From the NCBI RefSeq assembly GCF_013488225.1, contig NZ_CP041238.1, positions 2,815,501 through 2,879,500 on the forward strand: DNA of 64,000 nt. Reading direction: 5' to 3'. The stretch is from Sinorhizobium mexicanum. GTDB taxonomy: Bacteria; Pseudomonadota; Alphaproteobacteria; Rhizobiales; Rhizobiaceae. Below are positions 18,779 to 27,243 of the stretch, piece after piece. Within the stretch, counting starts at the first letter, position 1; each line of letters opens with the position of its first letter. The notes beneath the pieces were generated by a model that did not search any database, had not been told where the DNA came from, and saw only the letters and a list, made by a program, of their open reading frames with translations. A program made the translations under genes and the position numbers.

Positions 18779-19498
18779 ATGGAAATGCGCAAGATCGGCC
18801 TTATCGGCGGCATGAGCTTCGAGAGTTCGGCGGTTTACTACCGCATGGTCAACGAGGCCGTGCGCGAGCGCCTGGGAGCGCTGCATTCGGCCGAAGTGTT
18901 GCTTCATTCGGTGGACTTCCAGAAGATCGTCGACCTGCAGAAGGCCGGCCGTTGGGACGACGCCGCTCAGCGCCTCTCCGACGTTGCGCGCGGGCTGAAG
19001 GCCGCCGGCGCGCAATGCGTGCTGATCTGCACCAACACCATGCACCTGATTGCCGATGAGGTGCAGGCATCGGTCGACGTGCCGCTAATCAATATCATCG
19101 ACGAGACCGCTGCGCGATTGAAGGCGGCTGGCAGCCGCAAGCCGCTACTGCTCGCCACGCGCTACACGATGGAGCACGGCTTCTATGCCGAGCGCATGAA
19201 AGGGCACGGGATCGAGTTGATGGTCCCGGATGCCGATGGTCGCACGCTGACCCACAACGTCATCTTCGACGAGCTTTGCGCCGGCAAGGTGCAGGAGCCG
19301 TCGCGCAAGGCGCTGGTCGCCCTCATCGAGACGGCCAAGGCCGAAGGCGCCGACGCGGTCATTCTCGGCTGCACCGAGATCTGCCTCATCCTCGATCCCG
19401 CAAACCTGCCGCTGCCGGGCTTCGATTCCACTGCCATCCATGCCGAGGCCGCTGTCGAATTCGCGCTTGGTCGTGAGAAGGCAAGCCGGGCCGCTTGA
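18779..19498 (+). CDS. Aspartate/glutamate racemase-family protein
   Basis: The 239-residue protein has the N-terminal GLIGGMSFESSAVYY motif and two catalytic-type Cys in ICTNTMHL and ILGCTEICLIL, which are the paired acid/base thiols of the Asp/Glu/hydantoin racemase superfamily. The nearest type is the YgeA/aspartate racemase group. AGGGA precedes the ATG. The neighbouring Lrp-type gene suggests control by an amino acid, perhaps the substrate itself. Confidence 0.8.
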   Translation: MEMRKIGLIGGMSFESSAVYYRMVNEAVRERLGALHSAEVLLHSVDFQKIVDLQKAGRWDDAAQRLSDVARGLKAAGAQCVLICTNTMHLIADEVQASVDVPLINIIDETAARLKAAGSRKPLLLATRYTMEHGFYAERMKGHGIELMVPDADGRTLTHNVIFDELCAGKVQEPSRKALVALIETAKAEGADAVILGCTEICLILDPANLPLPGFDSTAIHAEAAVEFALGREKASRAA

Positions 19499-19629
19499 AA
19501 ACGGCTCACCGGCGGCGCAATCGATCGCGTGGAGTCGCTCCGCCCTCAATGCGTGTCGCCCAAAGGCACGCTGTGGTTTCAGACATCAATGAAGACAAGG
19601 CGCGTTGCCTGCATACGCTTGACGCGACG

Positions 19630-19738
19630 CGCTCTTTTTAGGTCTGCGACCTAAGATCATAAACGTGAACGATTCTAATAAGTTACCCGGGATGCGGGCG
19701 GAAAACCGCACACATTTTTCCTTATCCCGCGCTAAACA
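19630..19738. repeat. Dispersed intergenic repeat, second family, copy A
   Basis: It shares the blocks GATCATAAACGTGA, CGATTCTAAT and GCGGGCGGAAAACCGC, and a closing CTTATCCCGC, with a second copy at 23008-23114. The GGCGGAAAACCGC part forms a small hairpin. Confidence 0.8.
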
Positions 19739-20076
19739 CCGTCCGGGGGCGCGAAGAAGCAATTCATGTGATCCTCGGTCGGGTGAAGACAGATGTGAAA
19801 ATCGCTGTCGCCCGAGGGGATCTCGTCGCCATAGGGAACCTTGAACATGTGGTCCTTCGTCACGAGATGGTGATCCCCGGGGTGAAGAATGATCGAAAAC
19901 CCGTGCGGCCCTTTTTTGACGCTGACGCCAGGAATGCGTTCGCAATCGCCGCCTACTTCACTGCCTCGACAGCAGGCAGGCGGATACGTCCAGCCACTGT
20001 GCGCGGGATGGGCATCACTATAGGGAGGAAAACCGACAATCGCTGCAGCGACAAATGAGGTAACCTTGCAGGCCAT
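19732..20076 (-). CDS. Small secreted Cys-rich hypothetical protein
   Basis: The 114-residue protein has a short hydrophobic N-terminus (signal-like to about residue 22) and the pattern HSGWTYPPACCRGSEVGGDC, seen in a family of small exported proteins of unknown function in Rhizobiales. Six Cys and several His (HPGDHHLVTKDHMF, FHICLHPTEDHMNC) hint at disulphides or metal binding, but nothing proves this. It stands alone, with a dispersed repeat at its 3' end. Confidence 0.65.
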   Translation of the reverse strand: MACKVTSFVAAAIVGFPPYSDAHPAHSGWTYPPACCRGSEVGGDCERIPGVSVKKGPHGFSIILHPGDHHLVTKDHMFKVPYGDEIPSGDSDFHICLHPTEDHMNCFFAPPDGV

Positions 20077-20171
20077 CAGACGACTCCGATCACATGGATA
20101 GCAGTCATCAACAGGCAGATTTTATGCCAGCTGGCCCACAAGCCTAGTAATCAATTCGGGAGTAGCACCGC

Positions 20172-20576
20172 TCACGCTATCTGGTCATACTCCGCCCGCG
20201 CCTTGCGGATCGTGTCGTGGTTTTGGAGCGACCAGTCGACGAACAGTTTGAGCGGCACGAGAAACGACCGGCCGAGATCGGTGAGGCTGTATTCCACACT
20301 CGGCGGCTGCGTCGGGTAGACCGTGCGGCTCAGATAGCCGTCGCGCTGCAGGTCGCGCAGCGTCTGCGTCAGCATGCGCTGCGAAATGTCCGGGATCAAC
20401 CGCCGTAGTTGCGAGAACCGCAAGGGGCCATCGGCGAGCGACAGGATCATCAGCGAATTCCATTTGCCGCCGATATTGTCCATCACGTCACGAACCGGAC
20501 AATTGGCCATATCCATCGGTACACCGCACACCATCACCACCCGCTTGCCCTTCACTGCGCCAGTCGTCTTGTTCAT
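20172..20576 (-). CDS. HxlR-family regulator, redox-sensor-like
   Basis: The 134-residue winged-helix protein shows [20 protein letters not shown] and the HxlR wing ([23 protein letters not shown]). Cys26 sits where QorR/HypR-type members carry their redox-active Cys. It is divergent from an NmrA-type quinone-oxidoreductase-like gene, the same arrangement as qorR-qor type pairs. It probably represses that gene until reactive electrophiles or oxidants appear. Confidence 0.83.
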   Translation of the reverse strand: MNKTTGAVKGKRVVMVCGVPMDMANCPVRDVMDNIGGKWNSLMILSLADGPLRFSQLRRLIPDISQRMLTQTLRDLQRDGYLSRTVYPTQPPSVEYSLTDLGRSFLVPLKLFVDWSLQNHDTIRKARAEYDQIA

Positions 20577-20744
20577 GGCGGTACCCCTTCCGTAACCACC
20601 GCAGAAAAAACTGCCTCCTTTACAGCTCTTAGCAGATTACGGGATAAGAGCAAATCTCAAAAAGAGACCAGCACTCGAAACCATGCCAACACTCTATGGA
20701 AGACGGCAAACAGGAGGCTGGAAGGCGAAACGAAAGGAAAGTCC

Positions 20745-21632
20745 ATGTCCGAAACATTGCTCGTGACCGGCGCCGCAGGCCAACTCGGCAAGCTCGTGCT
20801 CGATACGCTGCTTGCTTCCGCCAAGGTGAAGCCGGCCGATATCATCGCCGCCAGCCGCGACACCACCAAGCTCGCCGCCTACGCCGCCAAAGGCGTGCAG
20901 ACGCGCGCGGCGGACTTCGACGACGCAGCCTTGCTTGAAAAAGCATTCGCCGGCGCCGACCGCATCCTCATCATCTCGACCGACGTGCTGGGTCAGCCCG
21001 GGAAGCGGCTACAACAGCACCTGAATGCCGTGGCCGCAGCCAAGAAAGCCGGCGCCAGACACATCCTCTACACTTCGATGCCGAACCCGGAGACGTCGGT
21101 CATTCCGTTCGCGCCCGATCATCTCGGCACTGAAAACGCCATCAAGGCGACCGGCATTCCCTACACGATTCTCAGGAACGGCTGGTACATGGAAAACCTC
21201 TTCATGGCCCTGCCGCACGCGCTTGAAACCGGGCAGTGGTTCTCCTCCGCCGGTGCCGGCCGTCTCGCCCATATCGCCCGCAGCGACGCGGCCGAAGCGG
21301 CGGCAGCAGCACTCCTTTCCGGCTCCACGGAGAGCCGGACCTATACGCTGACTGGCGCCGAGCTGCGCTCGACCGACGAGGTCGCGGCCCTCGTCGCCAG
21401 CACCACGGGCAAGAAGCTCGAAGTCGTCCACATTTCCGACGAGGCGCTCGCCGGCGGCCTCAAGGGCGCGGGCCTGCCCGACTTCCTGGTCCCTATCGTC
21501 GTCTCCTTCGACAGCAACACCCGCGAAGGCCACATCGGCATGGTGACCGGCGATTTCGCCGCGCTGACCGGCAAGACGCCCATCAGCCTTCCCGCATTCC
21601 TCGAAGCGAGCAAGGCAGCGCTCGTCCAATAG
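20745..21632 (+). CDS. NmrA/QorB-like NAD(P)-dependent oxidoreductase
   Basis: The 295-residue atypical short-chain dehydrogenase has an N-terminal Rossmann motif VTGAAGQLGKLV and the RNGWYMENLF motif of the QorB/YtfG quinone reductase group. It likely reduces quinones or similar electrophiles using NADPH. GAAAGG precedes the ATG. It is divergent from the HxlR-type regulator and closed by a clear terminator. Confidence 0.82.
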   Translation: MSETLLVTGAAGQLGKLVLDTLLASAKVKPADIIAASRDTTKLAAYAAKGVQTRAADFDDAALLEKAFAGADRILIISTDVLGQPGKRLQQHLNAVAAAKKAGARHILYTSMPNPETSVIPFAPDHLGTENAIKATGIPYTILRNGWYMENLFMALPHALETGQWFSSAGAGRLAHIARSDAAEAAAAALLSGSTESRTYTLTGAELRSTDEVAALVASTTGKKLEVVHISDEALAGGLKGAGLPDFLVPIVVSFDSNTREGHIGMVTGDFAALTGKTPISLPAFLEASKAALVQ

Positions 21633-21644
21633 TTCGCCGGACAC

Positions 21645-21676
21645 AAAGCCCCGGTCACAACCGTCCGGGGCTTTTT
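21645..21676 (+). terminator. Rho-independent terminator
   Basis: AAAGCCCCGG and CCGGGGCTTT form a 10-bp stem around a 10-base loop, and the second arm runs into a T-run. Confidence 0.85.
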
Positions 21677-21772
21677 GTCGAAGGTCGCATTGGCGTGCAG
21701 TGTCCGGGCTCTATCTACCTCCCCTGCGTCCTATGCCGACGTAGGCAATCGTGTAGCAGGGGAGGAAGAGCA

Positions 21773-22384
21773 ATGACGGCGCCGATCGACTTCTGGTTCT
21801 CGATAGGAAGCCCTTATACCTTTCTGGCCGTCATGCGGCTGGCAGAAGTCGCCGAGAGGGCGGGCGTCGAGGTTCGTTGGAGGCCCTTCGACGCCCACGC
21901 AATCCAGCTTGACGCACACGACGCTCCATTCGCCGACAAACCGCTCAAGGCCGCCTATATGTGGCGCGATATCGAGCGGCGCGCCGCGAGATTCGGCCTG
22001 CCGCTGAGGCTGCCTATCCCCTATCCATTGCCCGAGTTGGAACAGGCCAACCGCGTTGCGATGCTCGCCGCCGAAGAAGGCTGGTGCCCGGCCTATGCGA
22101 TCGCCACCTATCGCCGCTGGTTCGTCGAACGCGACCCGGCCGGCAGCGAGCCGAACCTGTCGGCGAGCATCAGGGAAGCCGGACAGGACCCCGCCCGCGT
22201 GCTGAAGCAGGCAGGCTCCGCCGCCATGGCCGATGCGCTTGGCGCCGCCACCAGGGAGGCGAAAGAGATCGGCATCTTCGGTTCGCCTTCCTTCGTCTCG
22301 GACGGCGAGCTGTTCTGGGGCCACGACCGCCTGGAGGACGCGGTTGAATGGCAGCACAATCTGGATCTGGGAAACCCGGGGTGA
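21773..22384 (+). CDS. DsbA-like 2-hydroxychromene-2-carboxylate isomerase family protein
   Basis: The 203-residue thioredoxin-fold protein starts MTAPIDFWFSIGSPYTFLA. The Ser in place of the DsbA Cys pair is the hallmark of the HCCA isomerase/kappa-GST group, which uses glutathione. The late segment GIFGSPSFVSDGELFWGHDRL is the conserved cis-Pro loop and C-terminal motif. GGGGAGGAAGAG is a strong ribosome site. The real substrate is unknown; naphthalene degradation is not implied. Confidence 0.83.
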   Translation: MTAPIDFWFSIGSPYTFLAVMRLAEVAERAGVEVRWRPFDAHAIQLDAHDAPFADKPLKAAYMWRDIERRAARFGLPLRLPIPYPLPELEQANRVAMLAAEEGWCPAYAIATYRRWFVERDPAGSEPNLSASIREAGQDPARVLKQAGSAAMADALGAATREAKEIGIFGSPSFVSDGELFWGHDRLEDAVEWQHNLDLGNPG

Positions 22385-22477
22385 AGACTGGTAGCAACCC
22401 GTGACGACGCCGAGGAATGCCCTTGTCCCTCTCCTGGCTGATGGAATGAACGTGGCGGCGGGAATGATGGCGTAAAA

Positions 22478-22984
22478 TCACGTCCTTCCCGATCCAGTGG
22501 CCAGCCAGCCATCGACAGAGAGCTTGCCCGCGCCCCAGGTGACGATGCCGAGCGCCATCGCCGCCCATGTCAAATGGATCGGCCATCCATCCGGAACGGT
22601 GAGCTGGATAACAATCGTCATGGCAAGCAGTCCGAGTGCGACGAGCCTTGTCGCCAACCCCAAGACAAGGAACGTCGGCAACAGCACTTCCGCGCAAGCG
22701 ACGGCAAATGCCGTCGCGGCCGGAGCCGGAAAGGCATAGGGGCCACCCGGCAGATGCAGTTGGAATTCCGAGGTAAAGAGCAAGACGGCGACATCGTTCA
22801 GTTGCAGGAAGCCGTCCCATTTGCTCATGCCCGAGCGCCAGAAGGGCACGGCCAGCCCCAGGCGCAAGACAAGCTGGGCGAGAGACGTCGGCGCGATGGC
22901 TGCAATCAGGCCGTCGATCCGGCCGAGCCAGCCTGCGCCGCCCCAATTATCATGTCTTTCGAAGAACTTCGGTACGAGAGTCAC
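22478..22984 (-). CDS. DoxX-family membrane protein of the bufferin locus
   Basis: The 168-residue protein has four hydrophobic helices and DoxX motifs (LVLRLGLAVPFWRSGMSKWDGF, CAEVLLPTFLVLGLATRL). GTG at 22984 follows GGGAGGATGAGAAG. DoxX genes commonly close bufABC operons, and an electron-transfer role has been suggested for them. A dispersed repeat lies between bufC and this gene, so expression may be uncoupled in part. Confidence 0.8.
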   Translation of the reverse strand: MTLVPKFFERHDNWGGAGWLGRIDGLIAAIAPTSLAQLVLRLGLAVPFWRSGMSKWDGFLQLNDVAVLLFTSEFQLHLPGGPYAFPAPAATAFAVACAEVLLPTFLVLGLATRLVALGLLAMTIVIQLTVPDGWPIHLTWAAMALGIVTWGAGKLSVDGWLATGSGRT

Positions 22985-23007
22985 CTTCTCATCCTCCCTA
23001 GATCTCG

Positions 23008-23114
23008 ATGATTTGAGGTCGAATCGACCCAAAATCATAAACGTGATCGATTCTAATGAGTTAGAGCGGGACGCGGGCGGAAAACCGCCCACACTTTTCC
23101 TCATCCCGCTCTAG
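23008..23114. repeat. Dispersed intergenic repeat, second family, copy B
   Basis: It matches copy A at 19630-19738 through AATCATAAACGTGATCG, ATTCTAATGAGTTAGAG and CGGGCGGAAAACCGCCC, closing with TCATCCCGCTCTAG. It contains a stem pairing AGAGCGGGA with TCCCGCTCT-like sequence. It sits between bufC and doxX. Confidence 0.85.
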
Positions 23115-23902
23115 CGAACCGCGGCAAAAGCACCGGCCTCAAGCATCACGGCAATGGCAGTCGCGAGATCGAATTGCGGACAGTGCGCGCTTGCCGCCGC
23201 GGCAGCGCTTCCAAGCGGTTCGGCTGCCAGGAGGCTGCCGAGGAAGACATCGGCGCCCGGTGAAAGACGGCGAACCTCCACGTCGAGCGCCGGTCTCGTT
23301 ATCAGCGCGTTCTCCGGCTCCCGGGCCTCGATGCGGCCGACCGGGCCGCTGTCGCGGTTCACGGAAAAGATCGTCACCGCCGGATAGACCGAGCGGACCA
23401 AGCGTGTTGACGGATGCGCCTTGAGGGCCGTGTCGGCGAGCGCGTCGGCCGGAAACGACGTCAGGGCCTGCGGCGACAGGACGGGCGCATCCGCCGCGTG
23501 ATAGGCATCGAGCCAGGCCCGTTCGATGCGGGCGACATCGGCAAGCCACGGCATCGATTGCGCATATTCGTAACGCTCTATGAAGGCGGGAAAGTCCCGG
23601 CCGTACTCGAAGAGGAGCGGCGACGTCGGCAGCGTCTCCCGCACGTGAAACCGGGCCATCGCGCGAAAGAAGGTCTCGCCGGTGATGTGCATCGTCGCGG
23701 GAAACGCCGCGGCGAGCGCGTCGATCAGGCTGACAGTGACGTTGTTACGATAGACGCTGAATCGCTTGTCGGCGGTCTTGCCCACCGGCCCCCCAACGAG
23801 GGTAGGCGTGGCGCGACCGGGATCGAGCAGCGCCGGCGCGAAACGCCCCGGATAACCGAGATCATCAGCGCTCGCGGCAAGAGCTTCCCTAGCCGCACGC
23901 AT
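23111..23902 (-). CDS. bufC: BufC-type DUF2063 partner protein
   Basis: The 263-residue protein has the DUF2063 N-terminal pattern ([48 protein letters not shown]) followed by a second variable domain. In known systems this protein binds the precursor and assists the MNIO enzyme. Its ATG overlaps the 3' end of bufB by 14 bases, as expected for a two-protein modification complex. Confidence 0.85.
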   Translation of the reverse strand: MRAAREALAASADDLGYPGRFAPALLDPGRATPTLVGGPVGKTADKRFSVYRNNVTVSLIDALAAAFPATMHITGETFFRAMARFHVRETLPTSPLLFEYGRDFPAFIERYEYAQSMPWLADVARIERAWLDAYHAADAPVLSPQALTSFPADALADTALKAHPSTRLVRSVYPAVTIFSVNRDSGPVGRIEAREPENALITRPALDVEVRRLSPGADVFLGSLLAAEPLGSAAAAASAHCPQFDLATAIAVMLEAGAFAAVR

Positions 23903-24818
23903 GGCTCTTCCCCCGCAGGAATACGCTCGCGTGCCGGTCCAGAATCGCTTGTGCCGCTATCGCTTCGGCCTTCAGCACCGGCCAGTCGGGAATTGCGCTG
24001 TCCCATTCAATGAGCGTCGGAAGCGGACCGCACCGGCCGATGACGATGTCGAAGAGCGTCCAGACCGCGTCGGCGACCGGGCCGTCGTGGCTGTCGATCA
24101 GAAGGAGATCGCCCTCGTCGTCCTCTTGCTCGGCGTGGCCGGCCAGATGGATCTCGCGGACATGTTCGAGCGGATAATCCGCGAGATAGTCGAGCGCGGA
24201 AAAGCCATGATTGGTCGCGGAGACGAAGACATTGTTGACGTCGAGCAGCAGGCCGCAGCCTGTACGCCCGACCAACTCGCGGATGAACGCGGTCTCGCTC
24301 ATCGTCGATTCCCTGAAGAGCAGGTAGGTCGACGGGTTCTCGATGAGTATCGGCCGCTGGATCGTCTCCTGAACCTCGTCAACATGGTCGGCGACGCGCT
24401 GCAGGGTGGCTCCGGTGTAGGGCAGCGGCAGCAGGTCATTGTAATAGGTCGTCTCATGCGTCGACCAGGCCAGATGCTCCGAGACAAGCGCCGGCTCGTA
24501 TCGCTCGATCAGCCGCGCGAAACGGCCGAGATGGGCCTTATCCAGCGGCTGCGGCCCGCCGATCGACATGCAGACGCCGTGAAGCGAAACCGGATAATCC
24601 GCTCGTATTCGCGCGAGCGCCGCGTGCCGCGGCCCGCCCGCGCCCATGTAGTTTTCCGCGTGAACCTCAAAGAAGCCGCGGTCGGCCGCCTGATCTTCCA
24701 GAATGGATGTGATGTGCTGATGTTTGAAGCTGGTGCCTGCCAGTCCGTCGATCGCATGCGCCGGAAAACGGGAGTTTTCCGACGCGCCACGATCCGCGTG
24801 TATTGCCAATTTGGCCAT
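23889..24818 (-). CDS. bufB: BufB-type multinuclear iron oxidase (MNIO, DUF692)
   Basis: The 309-residue TIM-barrel enzyme has the DUF692 landmarks [95 protein letters not shown] and [10 protein letters not shown]. They supply the His, Asp and Glu ligands of a two- or three-iron site. MNIO enzymes oxidise Cys residues in precursor peptides, giving thiooxazole-type groups in bufferins. GGAGG precedes the ATG at 24818. It sits directly after the precursor gene. Confidence 0.92.
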   Translation of the reverse strand: MAKLAIHADRGASENSRFPAHAIDGLAGTSFKHQHITSILEDQAADRGFFEVHAENYMGAGGPRHAALARIRADYPVSLHGVCMSIGGPQPLDKAHLGRFARLIERYEPALVSEHLAWSTHETTYYNDLLPLPYTGATLQRVADHVDEVQETIQRPILIENPSTYLLFRESTMSETAFIRELVGRTGCGLLLDVNNVFVSATNHGFSALDYLADYPLEHVREIHLAGHAEQEDDEGDLLLIDSHDGPVADAVWTLFDIVIGRCGPLPTLIEWDSAIPDWPVLKAEAIAAQAILDRHASVFLRGKSHACG

Positions 24819-24855
24819 CGTCGCCTCCGCTTTCCGGCGCTTGTCTGAAGGTCGT

Positions 24856-25179
24856 TTAGGAGGGAAGATCGCGCGACAGCGGCTCCGGCGAACCCTTGCG
24901 ACCGGCCGGCAGGTCCATTGTCGTGCAGGTGCCGCCATCGACGAATTTCCAGGCATTGCCCTGATAGTCGACCGTCGACGTTGCCTGGCAGGTCGTACCC
25001 GGTCCGGCCTTGCAATCGTTCTGGCCCTTGAGCGCGACGCCGAAGCACTTCTCCTTGCCGGCTTCCGTTGCGGCCTTGACCTGGGCCTCCGTGAGCGGTG
25101 CGGCGATCGCCAGCGACGACACCGCTGCGGCAACGGCACTCGCCAGCATGGCCGCGCTTATCGAGGTTCTGGTGGACAT
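24856..25179 (-). CDS. bufA1: Bufferin-type precursor (DUF2282, BufA1)
   Basis: The 107-residue precursor has a signal peptide (about 1-27) and a Cys-bearing core with Cys45 ([11 protein letters not shown]), Cys56 (NDCKAG), Cys64 (TTCQAT) and Cys85 (GGTCTTM). This is the DUF2282 signature. In Caulobacter such peptides are modified by BufB and BufC and bind copper in the periplasm. ATG at 25179 is preferred over 25188 because GGGAG would otherwise touch the start codon. The tail after residue 90 is Pro/Lys-rich. Confidence 0.9.
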   Translation of the reverse strand: MSTRTSISAAMLASAVAAAVSSLAIAAPLTEAQVKAATEAGKEKCFGVALKGQNDCKAGPGTTCQATSTVDYQGNAWKFVDGGTCTTMDLPAGRKGSPEPLSRDLPS

Positions 25180-25234
25180 CGTTTCCATCTCCCTTGTTGG
25201 TGCGTGCGCCTTTGCGTCGGCACACAGACCTTCC

Positions 25235-25261
25235 TTCGTCGCCGGCGGGAGAGATGTTACA
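25235..25261 (-). promoter_or_regulatory. Candidate SigF-type promoter of the buf operon
   Basis: On the minus strand TGTAAC (25256-25261) and CGAA (25235-25238) are 17 bases apart. This matches the GTAAC / CGAA form recalled for Caulobacter SigF targets. The expected start site is about 48 bases before bufA1. Confidence 0.6.
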
Positions 25262-25378
25262 CTTTGCGGCTACACGCTTTCGTGAGCGCATTCCGTTCCG
25301 AATTCACGGTGTTTTTGGGTTGACTCGGGTCGAACAAGAGCCACCGTTTTCGAAGGCGCGAAGCATTTGTTGCGGGCA

Positions 25379-25404
25379 TGTAACAAGCGGCGCCAATTGG
25401 CGAA
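25379..25404 (+). promoter_or_regulatory. Candidate SigF-type promoter of the sigma gene
   Basis: TGTAAC (25379-25384) and CGAA (25401-25404) are 16 bases apart. The predicted start site is only about 10 bases before the TTG codon at 25421 and would fall near the ribosome site, so this promoter is less certain than its divergent partner. Confidence 0.45.
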
Positions 25405-25420
25405 TTGGGAGGAAGCGCAA

Positions 25421-25957
25421 TTGAACGGCGCGGACGACGGCGATCTCGCCCGGCTCTTTCGCACCGCACTTGGCGGCGACGAGAAGGCTTACGGCGATTT
25501 TCTGCACGAAGCCGCAGCGCTCGTCCGCGTCTGGGCGCGGCGCAGGATCGCATTTGCCGGCCTCGACCCGGAGGATATCGTGCAGGAAACGCTAATGGCC
25601 GTCCACGTGAAGCGTCACACGTGGCGCAGCGACTGCCCGGTCAAGCCATGGCTCTACGCGATCGCGCGCCACAAGCTTGTCGATGCCTTGCGGCGACATG
25701 GACGCCATGCCCTGATCGAACTCAGCGAGGTGGAGAATGAGATTGCGACCGAGGAAACAGAAACGGCTCGGGATTGGGAGATCGGCCGCGCCCTCGAAAC
25801 GCTGACGCCGGGTCAGCGTTCGGTGGTGACGGCGATATCGGTCGAAGGGCGCACGATCGCGGAGGCTGCCAGAAGCCTTCGCATGAACGAAGCTGCAGTT
25901 CGGGTCGCGCTTCATCGCGGCCTTGCCGCCATCGCCCGGCGATTTGGACGAGGCTGA
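25421..25957 (+). CDS. sigF: ECF sigma factor, SigF type
   Basis: The 178-residue protein has sigma region 2 (DPEDIVQETLMAVHVKRHTWRSDCPVKPWLYAIARHKLVD, in parts) and region 4 (RTIAEAARSLRMNEAAVRVALHRGL). The next gene is an NrsF-type anti-sigma, which assigns it to the Caulobacter SigF group that answers heavy-metal stress. TTG at 25421 follows GGGAGGAAG. The buf operon is divergent and carries a similar promoter, so this sigma factor probably drives both. Confidence 0.85.
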   Translation: MNGADDGDLARLFRTALGGDEKAYGDFLHEAAALVRVWARRRIAFAGLDPEDIVQETLMAVHVKRHTWRSDCPVKPWLYAIARHKLVDALRRHGRHALIELSEVENEIATEETETARDWEIGRALETLTPGQRSVVTAISVEGRTIAEAARSLRMNEAAVRVALHRGLAAIARRFGRG

Positions 25958-25958
25958 C

Positions 25959-26597
25959 ATGGAAACGCACGAACTCATTAAGGCCCTGGCGGCGGACACG
26001 AGACGAAGCGGCATGCCGATGGCCATCGCCTGGTCGGGCGCCGCCGTCGCCTCCCTCGCCGTCGCCGCAATCGTCTTCCTCGCCCTGCTCGGCCCGAGGC
26101 CGGACATCGCAAACGCACTGGAGACGTTGCGTTTCCCGTTCAAGTTCGTGGTGACGATCGCCCTTGCCGCAAGCGCCTTCGGCCTCCTGCGCATGTTGTC
26201 GCGACCCGAAACCGAGCCGCGCCCGCTGCTGCCCTATCTCGCGATCGCACCGGCTCTGCTTGCAGCAGGTGTTCTCGCTGAGCTCGTCGTTTCGCCCGCG
26301 AATGCGTGGTCGGCCAAGCTCGTCGGAACGAACAGTCTCGTATGCCTGACCTACATTCCACTGATCGGCACCGGCCCGCTCGCCCTGCTGCTGCTTGCGC
26401 TGCGCCATGGGGCGCCCTCGCGGCCCGCGATTGCGGGCGCGCTTGCCGGGCTCACCGCCGGCGGCGTCGCCGCGGCCTTCTATGCAACTCACTGCCCGGA
26501 CGACTCGCCCCTGTTCGTCGCAACGTGGTACACGATCGCAATCGCGTTCCTGGCGCTTCTCGGGGCCTTCGGCGGCCGCTGCGTCGCCCGATGGTGA
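25959..26597 (+). CDS. nrsF: NrsF-type membrane anti-sigma factor (DUF1109)
   Basis: The 212-residue protein has six hydrophobic helices and the DUF1109 pattern. Two Cys in the second half, Cys129 (SLVCLTYIP) and Cys179 (ATHCPDD), stand 50 residues apart and are the likely metal- or redox-sensing pair reported for Caulobacter NrsF. A third Cys lies near the C-terminus. The start is 1 base after the sigma stop, so the pair is coupled. Confidence 0.87.
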   Translation: METHELIKALAADTRRSGMPMAIAWSGAAVASLAVAAIVFLALLGPRPDIANALETLRFPFKFVVTIALAASAFGLLRMLSRPETEPRPLLPYLAIAPALLAAGVLAELVVSPANAWSAKLVGTNSLVCLTYIPLIGTGPLALLLLALRHGAPSRPAIAGALAGLTAGGVAAAFYATHCPDDSPLFVATWYTIAIAFLALLGAFGGRCVARW

Positions 26598-26652
26598 CGC
26601 GTCGGCCGCATCGCAATCAGGAGGCCGCGCTCGCCTTTGGCCCTTCCGGCGC

Positions 26653-27042
26653 CTACGGCAGGGCCTTGCGCACGACCTTGCCCTCTTCCGCCTTGTAGAA
26701 GAACTGGCTTGCGACCAGCCAGCCCTTCAGCGGCCTGAGCGGCGGGATGCAGGTGAGAAGCATGAAGGGGCCGGTCGTCAGCAGATGCACCCAAAGCGGC
26801 GCGGCATACTGCACTTCGAGCCAGACACCGAGGAAAACGCTCGGCACACAGGCGAAGCAGATGACGAAAAAGGCCGGGCCGTCGGCCGGATCGGCGAAGG
26901 AATAATCGAGGCCGCAGACCTCGCATTCCCGGCGGAGCTTCAGGAAGCCTTCGAACAGATGCCCTTGGCCGCACCGCGGGCAGTGGCCGCGCAGGCCCGT
27001 CTGCAGCGGCGGAAGAGCCGGCCAATCTTCGTGTGAAGACAT
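26653..27042 (-). CDS. DUF983 zinc-ribbon membrane protein
   Basis: The 129-residue protein has a zinc-ribbon-like N-terminus (GHCPRCGQGHLFEGF, RECEVCGLDYS) and two membrane helices, as in the DUF983 family. This family is often linked to cytochrome oxidase or membrane functions, but its role is unknown. AAAGGAAAG precedes the ATG at 27042. The promoter region carries half-sites also found at the MocR gene. Confidence 0.8.
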   Translation of the reverse strand: MSSHEDWPALPPLQTGLRGHCPRCGQGHLFEGFLKLRRECEVCGLDYSFADPADGPAFFVICFACVPSVFLGVWLEVQYAAPLWVHLLTTGPFMLLTCIPPLRPLKGWLVASQFFYKAEEGKVVRKALP

Positions 27043-27167
27043 TGTCTTTCCTTTCCAGGGTTTCGTCGGCGGCAAGTGCAGGTGCGCAATCGCGGTAGCG
27101 CTCGTCGGCGCCGACATGCCGGATGGCAGCGGACAATCCGCCCCCGCCGGCTTCCGGAATAGTGAGC

Positions 27168-27201
27168 CATACAAAACATACATTGTCAAATAATTGTATG
27201 C
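27168..27201. promoter_or_regulatory. CATACA half-site cluster, possible MocR operator
   Basis: CCATACA (27168), ACATACATTG (27176) and, inverted, AATTGTATGC (27192) lie together upstream of the DUF983 gene. A matching CCATACATTG (minus strand, 28656-28665) lies at the 5' end of the mocR gene. Confidence 0.45.
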
Positions 27202-27243
27202 ATTCGACCCTGCGACAATTGCGCCGGACGTCGGCGCTGCCGT

